Shown here: one piece after another, positions 23,990 to 34,903 of the stretch
Numbering within the stretch: the first letter of the stretch is position 1
Layout: each line of letters begins with the position of its first letter
Assembly: GCF_023159225.1 (NCBI RefSeq)
Contig: NC_063169.1
Location: 61,157,934-61,221,933, forward strand
Source: Perognathus longimembris pacificus
Taxonomy: Eukaryota > Chordata > Mammalia > Rodentia > Heteromyidae
Length of the DNA: 64,000 bases
Direction of reading: 5' to 3'
The notes under the pieces: model-generated
What the model was told of the DNA's origin: nothing
Database searches by the model: none
The model's input: only the letters and a program-made list of their open reading frames with translations
Made by a program: the position numbers and the translations under genes

Positions 23990-26900
23990 ATTAATTTTTG
24001 AGGCATTATTAAATGACATAGTTGTAGAAACAATAAAAATAAAGATGGCTTGTAGCTTCTGCTTCCCTAGTATGAGATAGTGACTACTAAAATTTTGAGA
24101 CAAATAACTCCATCACATAATAATAAGTTCCTTTTAAAAATAAAAAAAAATTAGGGAAAATGCAACAACTTGTTTTGACAAATTTTAGAAACATGATACT
24201 TCTTTGAATTGGTCCTGTGACCAGCATGAGCCTGACATACTGATTACCTTATCCATTCATACTTCACAACGTATTTTTTTAACCTTCATTCAATATAAGG
24301 AAATGATCCATGCTATTCTGTAAAATGTAAAAACTAAAGAAAAATCCAAGTACTGCTGGCTAATGATCACTAAAGGGAAAACACATAGGTTCACTGTGTT
24401 TTTCTGATTTTACCCGTCCTCATTTTAAGCAATAAAAAAAATCTTTGCCCTGTCCCTCAATTTTTAATTTTTGTTGATATGCCTTGTATTTGATTTTACC
24501 TCAGAGACCTTAAGAACAAATGAACTCATTTAATCCAAGTCTTCTTGTATCCTAGTCCCTGAAGTCCATCAGAAAGCTCTAGGTGCCCTGGTTAGATTTG
24601 TTAGAAACAAATTCTACTACCTTTGCTTATGCCACCTCACATTCTAGGCTGTTTCTGCCACACTATTTCCATGATTTGGAGCACGGGCCCAGCCTATGTG
24701 CCTCAGAAATAAGGTCACAGAATTGTTTGATTAAAGTAATTTATATTTGTAAACTATGGATAAATATATCTACTCTAGTGTTATAATGTTATATATCCTA
24801 TATACACAATTTATATATAACATATAATATATAATAATACATTATAATATATATATACTTTTTATATAACACACACCTGTTTTAGGAATAATGTCTGCCA
24901 CATGATATGTGTTCTGCAAGAGTTGGCTACGGCCCAGACAGTTGTGGTGGCAATGATGATGGTAGTGCTACCTTTCAAGATGTCAGAAAGGGACACGGAG
25001 AATGTTTTGCCATGATTCTTAACTGCTGTGATGTGTAAAGTGATGATACACAATATGTGGTAAGAGTGGGCTGAGCCTTTTTGCCCAAAGCCTATGGGTG
25101 TCTTTTTTTAGAACTGGCCTCTAAACTCTGGAAGCTGTGCACTCTTGGTTTAATCATTCTGTTTTAGAAAATCCCACTGAGCTCTTTCAGATAAGGAAAG
25201 AAAATCAACTAAAAAGAATAAATGGCCAGAAGTCACATGTTGAGAGAGGTCAAAGAAAATAAATACGTTCAGTACTGGGCCTAAAGGTTGAAAAAGATTA
25301 ATTTTAATGGCTCCACTTATAGAATATGACAAAGTTCCAACACTTTATAGCAGAGCTCGTATTTCATGCTTAAAAGTCGTCTTCAGATGCCTTCCTTCTT
25401 CCTTCTCATATGGATGGCCTGCATAAATGGCTACCAGTTGTCACACTGGGCTACAGCTAGAAAGGAGACAGGAGTATATGAACATCCATCCAAGTTAACG
25501 CTACCATGGATTAAAATGCAATAAAATAATAATCCATCTTGGCTCCTAGTGCAGTGACTTTTAATTCAGCCATGACATCCTATATGGAGATGTTTATCCT
25601 GTACCTCTGGCTGGCTGTGGAAATTATTCTCCTGGAATCAGCAGGAGACTATCTGATGTCTCCAATGGGGTAATAGCAGCCTGGGAGATTAAAAGAATTA
25701 CTTATTTGCTTACTCAGAAAGGACTAATAGCAAAGAGCCAAGGTTTTGTTTAAAAATCATATGTCATTTTGCTTCCCGGTCAGGGAACCAAAAAAAAAAA
25801 TCATATGCCATGAGTTCCTGGCATTTATGGAAGACAGTCTAACAGATAAGGGACTATTATATAAAGAAGCTTTTTGTACTAAAATTTTTAAATGGTCATG
25901 CAGCCAATGGTCCCTTACTGATAAATTCTGAATGAGGATTAAACAGACAATCATTTTGTAGTAATGTGCTGCCGGTGGGTCTCAGTATTCCTACAATCCA
26001 GGTCCTGCCAGACTGTTTTTCTGTCATTATTTGGGGAGACAGTTGTGTATATGTGTGTGTCATTGAAGTCCAAAATATGGAGTCCTTTGTACTTAATTGT
26101 ATACTAAAATGAAACAGGGAGATTAAAACAACATTAATTCTTAAAATATCTGGAGACTCCATTTTACACTGTACCTTCTATGATATTGAAGTTCATATAT
26201 GATAGAAATATCCATTATTAGTATTTTGAGCCAATAAATGTAACAATAATTACAATATTATGTGTAGCCCTTTCATTGTTTTATGTCAGTTACTAAGCTG
26301 CATAATCTCTCTTCAGGGTCCCCAAATTGAATATTTTTCAGAATGTGGTTGTGATTAGTATTGTCCATATTAAAAACAAGCATCAAGAGTAATACTAAAG
26401 AATAGCACCAACAGAATGATGTCAACATTAAACCTTGAAGTGCATCAAACATTACTTCATACATACTTCTTTGTGAAAATTGTAATATAGAAGGTAATTA
26501 TAGTATTTATCCATTTCACTTTCTGGTTAACTTACAATGGGGATATTTAATTTAATTTTGGGGATATTTTTATTGAAGTACATTTTCCCCATGTTCTTCA
26601 AGGAAAAAAATGATTGGAAATTTCCATTTTTTTTTCTCTGCCACTATGAATATGCTATTTGACTACGTCTTAATGGACTAATTCATAGAGTATGGAATGG
26701 ATTTCCCATGTGGGTCTGATCTGCCTCATCTCTGCCCCCTCTAGGGTCCTTTGGATCAGGGAGGAGCTCTGTGGAAATTTACTTTTAGCACGAAGAAATA
26801 ACAGAGGTCCAATGGCATGGATGAAGAACACATTCATGTCTAACCTAGTGTTTTCATTATTCTCAATTCTACCTTCTCTAAATACATCCAGGCCCATCCT

Positions 26901-27630
26901 TGACCCCGGCAAGTGGTGGTACATGACAGAAATAATAGAAGTTATTTGTATTAGAAGAATTAAGTTTCTTAAACTTGGAATGATTTTAAAATAGTGTTTA
27001 ATTTGTATCCCGTAGGAAGCACAGACAGATGGTGTGTTCTTACTGGATAATACACTGTGACCAGCTGAAAGACACACAGATGAATACTTTACCCTTGCAT
27101 AAATAGTCTCGCTCTGCTTTCATGAACATTTTCTAGAATATATGTGAAAGGTTGTTCTGACCAACTTGGAACTTCATTAGGTTATTTGTCCAAACAATAC
27201 AGTCTTAATCTATTTGATTTCCCATAGAAACTGGAATTTTCTCATTAATTCCTATTATATCTGAGTGTATGTTTTGCTTACAGTCAAACCCTACTCACTT
27301 TATTGATATATTTTGTATTAAGCTGCCTGTTAAATTTGCAAATGCAGTAGCAATTACTGGTGAATTGAGTTTCAGCAGAAATACCCTGGAATTTGCCTTC
27401 AAGACACTGCAAATGCTGTTGCCGAGACCTGTGATAACTAGCCACAAGCCAAGTTCTTTCCAATAAAGACCAAATTTGTAATGAGCTGGTGGCTTTGTAA
27501 TGAAAATCTAAATGTTTTTCTCCTGAACCTGATTGAATCAAGTGAATCATAGTCTTAGCATGTTAAATCTGTACGTGTAGCAATAACAAGCCCCTTTCTA
27601 TGTGTGTTCTCAAGCTCTTTCTAAAATTAA
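23990..27630. other. Unique AT-rich non-coding DNA
   Basis: No recognised gene. An AT-only low-complexity run occupies about 24,783-24,880. Two overlapping opposite frames at 26,670-27,077 (minus, 135 codons) and 26,692-26,994 (plus, 100 codons) are longer than average but share no known domain. Two-strand openness is more consistent with chance than coding. Confidence 0.5.
24783..24880. repeat. AT-rich low-complexity tract
   Basis: Mostly TATATA/ATAATA with short inverted pieces such as TTATATATAA. Likely unstable and easily unwound. Confidence 0.85.
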
Positions 27631-27635
27631 GGTAT

Positions 27636-27850
27636 GTGCACGGTGGTACCCCTCATAATACCAGCTGTGAAGGAGTGAAGCTGAGATGATTTGGGTTCAA
27701 CATGGGACATTCAAAGTTCATAGTACCAGATCTTAAAAGCCAGTGTGGAGGGGTTGGGGTACAATTCAAGGTTCAGAGCATTTGCAAACATGTTTTGAGG
27801 CTCTGGACTCAAATCCCAGTACTGCCGAACAATTAAATTAATAAAAAATA
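27636..27850 (+). repeat. Old B1-ID composite SINE
   Basis: A degraded B1-like unit (GGTGGTACCCCTCATAATACCAGCTGTGAAGGAG) is followed by GGGGTTGGGGTACAATTCAAGG ... GGCTCTGGACTCAAATCCCAGTACTGCC. This is an ID/tRNA-like unit without the extra middle block of Geo. The tail is AATTAAATTAATAAAAAAT. It shows the B1-plus-ID arrangement that the younger B1-Geo dimers replace. Confidence 0.6.
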
Positions 27851-28023
27851 TTGAAACATTTTTTTCTATTTATTTACTTTCTTTCAACAGATTGCACCTC
27901 CTGAGTCAGTATTCTATTTTTGCTATTTTTAAATGAATTTTTCAAGTAGATTATGATATTATTGCCCAGACTATTTGAGAATTTAAGATCCCTTTCTGAA
28001 TATATATGCACTATCTCTACCCA

Positions 28024-28026
<3 letters not shown>

Positions 28027-28060
<34 letters not shown>
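28027..28060. repeat. (GT)17 microsatellite
   Basis: Thirty-four bases of uninterrupted GT. Confidence 0.97.
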
Positions 28061-28064
<4 letters not shown>

Positions 28065-28641
28065 TGTTAACCTATGCCATAGTGCCTGCCTTCCGTTACC
28101 TTCTTCACTTATCTTATAACTGGACTCCTGTCCTCAGACTCTTCATGATTACAAGCCCCATTCCCAGCTCTGGGTGTCTTGCATGTTGTCCCTTCCCCTA
28201 GGGCTCATTCGTGGCAGGAACCCCTACTTACCAGTTGTTCTTGTGCACCTGACTTCACACTCTTAACAGTCTGTCTGCTCTTCAAATCCCCACTTGGCCC
28301 TGCTGTTTCATTCCCTAGGCATGATCCTTCTCAATCCTTGACTTTCCTTTGCTATTGAGAATTTGATGGGAAGGAGGAGAACTTGTAGAAGAGTGTACAC
28401 CTACCATCTAGCTCCATCTAGACTCCCAGACTATATGAATGGTGTGGTGACATTTCAGGAGCAGCTTAATGAGCACAGTGAACCAAACGCTTCGATGTTG
28501 AGGCTTTAGTACTTCTTGGAATACTAAGGTAAATAATGAAAGAGAGTAAAATACCTTTGGTTATTACAAATTTTTTTAATTAATTTGGTTCCTGCGAGAC
28601 TGTTGAGAAATTCTTAATCTCAGTCAAGAATGAAAAACCAC
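28061..28641. other. Unique non-coding DNA
   Basis: No gene or clear repeat. The frame at 27,953-28,201 translates through the GT tract (CVCVCV) and is not a gene. Confidence 0.5.
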
Positions 28642-28880
28642 TTTTTATTTTGTCAGTCATGGGGCTTGAACTCAGGATCTGGGTGCTGTCCCTGATCTCC
28701 TTTGTTCAAGGCTAGTGCTCTACCACTTTGAACCACAGCATCACTTCAAGTTTTCTAAATGGTTAATTGGAGCAATAAGAGTCTCACAGACTTTCTTGCA
28801 CAGGCTGGCTTTGAACCGTGATCCTCATATCTCAGTCTCCTGAGTAGCCAGGATTATAGCTGTAGGACTATATGGCACCT
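28642..28880 (-). repeat. B1-Geo dimeric SINE, antisense
   Basis: GTCAGTCATGGGGCTTGAACTCAGG (Geo end), CAAGGCTAGTGCTCTACCACTTTGAACCACAGC, AAATGGTTAATTGGA linker, then CAGGCTGGCTTTGAACCGTGATCCTCATATCTCAGTCTCCTGAGTAGCCAGGATTATAG (B1-like unit). Complete in structure. Confidence 0.9.
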
Positions 28881-29894
28881 GGAAAAATAAGTACTTTTTA
28901 ACTTAGCCATCTAACTGGAGTCTACACAGTCTGGAATTCTCCTGGTGGTTCTTTATGGTGTGAACGTGAAGACCCTGGCTACTTTCCAAGAGTGGATAAT
29001 CCCTTTCCACTAACTAAATTGTGTCTGGAATTTCACTGGGAATATGTGATTTTTTTTTTTTTTTACATTTTCTGTTGACTTTAGAATCTCAGTTTTAGGA
29101 AAGTAAAACATGAGTCTTATAAAATGTCTCCTAAGCCCATTCATTTCCAGCTGCATTGATTTCAAAACATTCTCTGAGTATCTGCCTATTGTCTTGCAGA
29201 TTCTGACGCCCTTATAGTGTGTATATCAACTAAAATTTGAAATACTTGGTTTTGAAGCAATGTTGTTGGTGGCGCTTTATTGTACTAGCTGTAAACATTC
29301 CATAATAATCTATTATCCTTGAAAAACACTAATTTTTTTAAATGGAAGCTTGTAGCATACTGTGTTATTTCCATGTGGATGAATCTAGTGACTGCTGTCT
29401 AATTTATTCATCTGGAAACTCAAAACTTCATTTTGTGAGGCAAATATGAACTCATCTGTGTTCCCTCATGGTAAATGTAAATGAATATTTTCATTGCTTC
29501 AGAGTATGTCATGCATACCTAGTTAAGAGACCTTGAAGCAAAATTGTCATTTCTGAATTTCATCAGTCAGAGTATGTATTTGCCTGGGCTTTAAGCTTAC
29601 TTAAAGGAAGAAGGGCTGATGTGGACGATTGTCTCAGGTGTACAGATTAGAGGACTATTAACATGTGCATGACTGGCTTCATTTGCCTGTTCTAAATTTC
29701 ATATGTGGATTCATTTTGATGCTCTCCATATTGATGCCCATTTTTTAAAATTTATTTGGAAGTTATTAGCTGTTTTTCCTTCTTTTCATGTTCTCTGTAG
29801 CATGAGATGGGGTGAAGGAGTTTTGCCTTTGAGCATCAGCTGTACTGTTTTTTGTTTGACCTACTAGTTCTATAAAGCATAAGGAAGTGGACTA
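28881..29894. other. Unique AT-rich non-coding DNA
   Basis: No gene or repeat recognised. Confidence 0.5.
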
Positions 29895-30142
29895 TTTTTG
29901 TTTGTTGGTTGATTGGTAGCAGTATTGAGGCTTAAACTCAGGGCCTCGGCTCTTGTTTGGCTTTTTTCCCTCAAATTTGGTGCTTAACTGGTTGAGCCAC
30001 ACTTACACTTACTGATACTTGCTAGCCAATTGAATATAACAGTCTTTCAAACATTTCTTCCCTGGCTGGCTTTGAACCACCGTCCTCTGATCTCAGTCTC
30101 TTGGGTAGCTAATATTCAGGCATGAGTCACCTTCCAGTGCCT
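29895..30142 (-). repeat. B1-Geo dimeric SINE, antisense, diverged
   Basis: GCAGTATTGAGGCTTAAACTCAGGGCC, GGTTGAGCCACA, CTAGCCAATTGAA linker, then CTGGCTGGCTTTGAACCACCGTCCTCTGATCTCAGTCTCTTGGGTAGCTAATATTCAGGCATGAG. Same order as the 28.6-kb copy but more substituted, so older. Confidence 0.85.
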
Positions 30143-30968
30143 GTCAAGAAAGCATATTCTTCAGATACATAGATTACTTAAATGTTTGAGTTCCTAACAT
30201 TTACAATATCTATAAGGTCATTTGTCCTCAGTCTAGGTTAAATACCTTGCATATAGGATGACTTCATGAAAGTACATTGGAGGAGAAAAATAATTTATGA
30301 CAGAAAATGTACAAATATAAGGAATTTGCCCAAACTTTTAGATGTACTATTAAGTCGATAACCTTCATAAATTATTCCTGATAACTTAATTTACATGTCC
30401 ATAGAAAGCACCTGCATTTTGTAGTCTATATGAGTTCTGATCATAAAGAGTTTTGTTATGGGACAGTCTCACTGAAGTGGTTAATTTATTCATGCCAATT
30501 GCCCATGGCAATGGAATTAAGCCTCATTAACTTGAAAGAGAATGGACAGCCTACATACTAGAGAAGGACAGGGGGCCTCTAAATAGCAGGTGTGAAATCC
30601 TCAAAGCCTGTATATCCTACCTAGGGTGGACAAGGAGATTGCTAAAAATTACTTTATAAATCTTACTTTTTAATGATTTCTGAAATTGAATTCAGTTGAG
30701 CTGAAGCCTTTACTGCATTGAATTTTCCTGGAAGTCAAGGACCCATGGACATGAATAAGAATTAGGGAGATTCACAAATGCAGCCCTAAAAAAAATTGAC
30801 TTGCATTGCACTTGGATAGCACAATTGGACTTCATCCTGAATTGTCATTGACAGGTTTCTCAATCTTGTCTGTAATGACGGCATCCCATGGCGGCAGCGA
30901 ACAGAGCAATTTTCTGCAGTAGCTGTTGTGACCAGTTTGTATGAAGATGAAAGGTTTTCATGAGACAT

Positions 30969-30994
30969 ACACACACACACACACACACACACAC
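30969..30994. repeat. (AC)13 microsatellite
   Basis: Twenty-six bases of AC. Frames on both strands across it are translated repeat. Confidence 0.95.
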
Positions 30995-31675
30995 TCCTTG
31001 TACTTGCTGCTACTGTCTGATCCAAAGATTCTTTTTCTCTGCTTGCTCAAGCATAGAAGGCCCTCTCTAAAACACCACTTGGAAACGATGCATCACAGTA
31101 GTCATTGTGTCCCTATTGAACACAAGATTTTTCCTAGGAAGGCAGAAGTTAAATGTGCTATGTATCTAGCAATAGGGTTCGCTTGACCATCTAAAGATAC
31201 CTTGCATGTTAGGAGTATGATAGGCTGGTATCCAGGGCTTGTGTGAGTGTGTAGATGCATGGTTAATAAGGCTTTTCTTTCAGTGTGAGACAATAATAAT
31301 TTGAACAAGTCTGCTTGGATGTCAACCCAAACAGCTGAGCTTGCTATTTGATTAAGGAATTGGAATTGCATGGATGGGTTTATTGGAAACGGTAGACACT
31401 GAAGTGGCAGATGTCTGCCCTAGAGGTTTATCATTCCAAATCTTCTGCCTTGAAAACATTTAGGGTGTGACATCTATACTAAAATGAACCCTATGGATAT
31501 CTAAGTGTATTTCCATAATAATTAAGGCTACTGAAATTATTTTGCAAGCTAATGACAACTGCAGGGAATTTTTTCCACCAGTACAATACAAACAGAAATG
31601 CCAAAAGATGGATGTTTATTAAAGAGTTTGGTAACCTTACTTTCTTCAGCTGAGTATAAGATATTAACATAGGGT

Positions 31676-31945
31676 ATATGTTTACTACTTATATGTTGTA
31701 TAATATATATACTGTTTATATATGTTATATATTTGCATATTATATAAATTATAAAATAGAATATATGTTGTATATTCTGTTTATACATTTCATATAAAAT
31801 ATGAAATATATGTTGTATAAACATAAATATTCAACATAAATATACAACATATATAAGCACATATATGCATATATTATATAGAATATATAAATATAGAATA
31901 TATAGACATAGAATAGAATATAAAAATATAGAATAGTAAAACAAG
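31676..31945. repeat. AT-rich palindromic low-complexity block
   Basis: About 270 bp of TATA/ATATGTTGTATA units. A perfect 14-bp inverted repeat (ATATATGTTGTATA at 31,806-31,819 and its complement at 31,841-31,854) leaves a 21-base loop. A third ATATATGTTGTATA-like unit begins near 31,761. Confidence 0.85.
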
Positions 31946-32042
31946 AGACAAATGAAAGCTAGCTATAAAATTAATGGTGAAACAATTATTTTTCCTATAA
32001 GGATTCTAAGTGTTTCAAAGTGTGAACATAAAATTCAAAGAG

Positions 32043-32264
32043 TAGCCAAGCACTATTGTCTCAGGCATATTATCCTCACTACTCAAAAGATTCAGATCTT
32101 TTTAAAGCCAGACAAGGCAGGAGAATCAATGAGACTCTTTTCTCCAATTAACTACCAAAAAGCCAAAGGTGGACAAATTACTCAAGTGGTAGAGCACCAG
32201 CCTTGAGTGAAAAAGCTAAGGGGGCACTGGTCAAGCTTTGAGTTAAAGCCCCAGTACCAGCACT

Positions 32265-32267
<3 letters not shown>
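32043..32267 (+). repeat. B1-Geo dimeric SINE
   Basis: A degraded B1-like unit (CAAGCACTATTGTCTCAGGC), linker TCTTTTCTCCAATTAACTACCAAAAAGCC, then Geo with CAAGTGGTAGAGCACCAGCC and GAGTTAAAGCCCCAGTACCAGCACTACA. It runs straight into an (AG)n tract in place of an A tail. Confidence 0.88.

Positions 32268-32342
<75 letters not shown>
32268..32342. repeat. (AG)n microsatellite at a SINE tail
   Basis: About 75 bases of AG with one GAAAG interruption near its end. It begins at the 3' end of the preceding SINE. Polypurine-polypyrimidine mirror symmetry allows H-DNA. Confidence 0.97.
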
Positions 32343-32976
32343 CTTAAAACATAGAAACAAACCAGTCATCATACCTATAGGCCTCTGTATCTTTTTTTGA
32401 ACAGAAGTTTGTATATAGTTTCAAAATAAGATTCTCGAATACAGTGTCATTGCTTTCAAGAGATGATATAGCATAGTGAATTAGAATACATAGAAAATTA
32501 GAATTTCTAGAAAATATTAAGGACTCCATGAAAATTTGTGTTTGGCTGATAGAGGTATTAATACTGCTAACCACTGAGTTACCAAAGAAATTTCTTTTAG
32601 AGGGTGTAACAGTATCTATAAGTTGATTGCTTGTCTATTCTTTCAATTACTATACTGTTCACTATTACTTTCAATTTTTATACTATTTGCTGTTCCCACA
32701 ATCCAAGTCTACCCTCCAAAATTTGCCTTTATGTGATATTTATTTTAAAAATACTTGAGCAATTATAGCACTATTGTAAAGAATTTTAGTGTTCTTCCAA
32801 GGTGATAAATAGCTTATTTCAAATAAAATGAATATTTGAAAATTCAAATCTTATTATTCATTGATAAATATCACACTGTACAGAAGTTCTAACACCTACA
32901 CCCAGGATTGTTGGGCGAGTGACATTAGAGAGCTAGTAAAATTCATATATATTTAAACCTTTTAAATTAACCAACA

Positions 32977-33174
32977 AGCTGGCTTCCAGTGTCTCAAGCC
33001 TATAATCCTAGTTACCCAGGAGGCTGAGAGATGAAGATGGCAGTTTGAAAAGTCCATGAGACTCTTATTTCCAATTAACCAAAGCTGCAAATGGAGCTGT
33101 GGCTCAAATGATAGAGCACTAGTCTTGAGCAAAAGCTAAGGGACAGTGCCCAGGCTGAGTTTAAGCCTCAGGGC

Positions 33175-33177
<3 letters not shown>
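32977..33177 (+). repeat. B1-Geo dimeric SINE
   Basis: CAAGCCTATAATCCTAGTTACCCAGGAGGCTGAGAG (B1-like), CTTATTTCCAATTAACC linker, GTGGCTCAAATGATAGAGCACTAGTC and GAGTTTAAGCCTCAGGGCCAGCAC (Geo). It passes directly into (CA)n. Confidence 0.9.

Positions 33178-33233
<56 letters not shown>
33178..33233. repeat. (CA)28 microsatellite at a SINE tail
   Basis: Fifty-six bases of CA beginning at the GCAC terminus of the SINE just upstream. The CVCVCV reading frame on the minus strand is the translated repeat. Confidence 0.97.
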
Positions 33234-33235
<2 letters not shown>

Positions 33236-34440
33236 AAGTAGTATTTATTCTTGTAATTAACCCACTTTCCTGTTTTTAAAAACATTTGAGTAATATTTAA
33301 CCTCACAAAATAGTCTGCTACAGGTTTTATCATTTCTCTAACTAGTGTTTAACACCATACACTTTGAAAGCATAATAGTGTATTATATAAAAGCTCTACT
33401 GCCATTTAAATGCATTTAATTTCACCCTAGGATACATTAAACATTTGTAATGTTAACGTTAATGGGTTTTGAGAAAGTATAAAAGTGTTATTAAAAGCAC
33501 ATTTTAAGGCTATGTAAACATATACTTTAAATATAGTTAGGTTATGAATGTTGAGAACTCTTAAAAAGATTGTTTCTTCGTTATATGTTTGATGACTCAA
33601 GTTCATATGATATGTTCATGCGGAATAAGACATAAGAAGTATAGAATCTGCCCACAAGCCACAGAGTAATATATAAAGGGCAGATTTGCAAAATTTACCC
33701 ACCATCCTCACATAGAAGGACCATGGTGCTCACACAGCTTCTGGGCACGTCTGCAAAGCCTTGCCCTTTGAACACATCTGTCTTGGGCTCGCTTAGCATT
33801 TGGATTTTGGATGACACTAACACTAGGAATACCCAGAATCGTGAGGAGCCAGGAAGTGTGTGGGAGACCTATCGATAGTGGATACCATCCCTGCCAGACC
33901 AAAAGCATTCATTATCACCCAGAAACCTGGCTAACACGACTCAGCACAAAACCCATGAGCATACATTGTCTATCACAGTCTTCTATGTTTGAAAAATGAT
34001 CTTAAAGACCCTTGTCAGACTAATTATTGGAAATAACATTATTAGTGAGTGGATGTTAAGTGTTAACAGTTTAATGAGCTGTTGATGTTTTAAAACAGCA
34101 CAAATAAGAATACTCCTCACCAACAAGTCAAATCAACAAATTATATGTATTACATCCAGATGGGGGAATTATAATATCCAAGTTATATATCTCCAAGCTA
34201 CACAATATATATTATATATATATACATCTATATACATCTATATATACATCTATATATACATCTATACATATCTCCAAGCGTTATTGGCTTTTTTAAAAAA
34301 GTCCTTGATTTCCTAAAATGAAATAAAAACATTCTTATCAGGTTTTTATCTTACTAAACTAAAATTGATTTCATTATTTTATTAGTAGGAGGTATAAAAT
34401 GCTTAGAACTGAACAAATTCTTATAAATTGATTTAGGTGG
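33234..34440. other. Unique AT-rich DNA with a short TA-rich insertion
   Basis: No gene. The 34.2-kb TATACATC array is listed separately. The frame pair at 33,708-33,999 on both strands is unrecognised. Confidence 0.5.
34199..34267. repeat. TA/TATACATC array between 12-bp direct repeats
   Basis: TACATCTATATA units (about 12-14 bp) repeat four to five times after a TATATAT run. The block is bracketed by ATATCTCCAAGC at 34,187-34,198 and 34,268-34,279, so the 69-bp block may be an insertion or slippage product. Confidence 0.85.
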
Positions 34441-34903
34441 TGTTTTGGTTTTGTTTTGCAGTCCTAGGGCTTGAACTCAGGGCCTGGACACTGTCTCTGA
34501 GCTTTTGTGCACAATGCAAGCATTCTACCACTTTGAGCCACAGCCCCATTCCCAGATTTTTTTTTTTTTTTGGCCAGGCCTGGGCCTTGGACTCAGGGCC
34601 CGAGCACCTTCCCTGGCTTCTTCCCGCTCAAGGCTAGCACTCTGCCACTTGAGCCACAGCGCCGCTTCTGGCCGTTTTCTGTATATGTGGTGCTGGGGAA
34701 TCGAACCTAGGGCCTCGTGTATCCGAGGCAGGCACTCTTGCCACTAGGCTATATCCCCAGCCCCCATTCCCAGATTTTTGGTGGTTAATTGGAAATAAGA
34801 GTTTCGTAGACTTTGTTGCCTGCAATGGCTTTGAACCACAGTCTTCAGATCTCAGCCTTCTGAGTAGCTAGGATTACAGGCATGAGCCACTGGCATCTAG
34901 CTG
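34441..34903 (-). repeat. B1-Geo SINE split by a younger IDL-Geo, antisense
   Basis: The left part (34,441-34,561) holds the Geo 3' end (GCAGTCCTAGGGCTTGAACTCAGGGCC ... TTTGAGCCACAGC). The right part (from about 34,780) holds the linker GGTGGTTAATTGGAAATAAGAG and the B1-like unit (GGCTTTGAACCACAGTCTTCAGATCTCAGCC ... GATTACAGGCATGAGCC). The two halves join perfectly when the inner SINE and one TSD are removed. Confidence 0.93.
34562..34762 (-). repeat. Young IDL-Geo SINE nested in a B1-Geo, antisense
   Basis: Poly-T, GGCCAGGCCTGGGCCTTGGACTC, CpG-containing Geo (CAGCGCCGCTTCTGGCC) and IDL ending GGCTATATCCCCAGCC. The TSD is CCCATTCCCAGATTTTT at 34,545-34,561 and 34,763-34,779, a sequence that belongs to the host SINE. 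Nearly identical to the 15-kb copy. Confidence 0.95.

Larger units (their letters stand above)
30143..32042. other. Unique DNA, with microsatellite and AT-rich palindromic block
   Basis: No gene seen. An X-box-like inverted repeat ATTGCCCATGGCAAT lies at 30,498-30,512. The (AC)13 and AT-rich parts are listed separately. Confidence 0.5.

Noticed and set aside
26670..27077. 135-codon minus-strand frame overlapped by a 100-codon plus frame
   Set aside because: Openness on both strands and no known motif; fits chance in this composition.
32268..33233. CRISPR-like repeat array
   Set aside because: Dinucleotide microsatellites with no spacers, in a mammalian genome.
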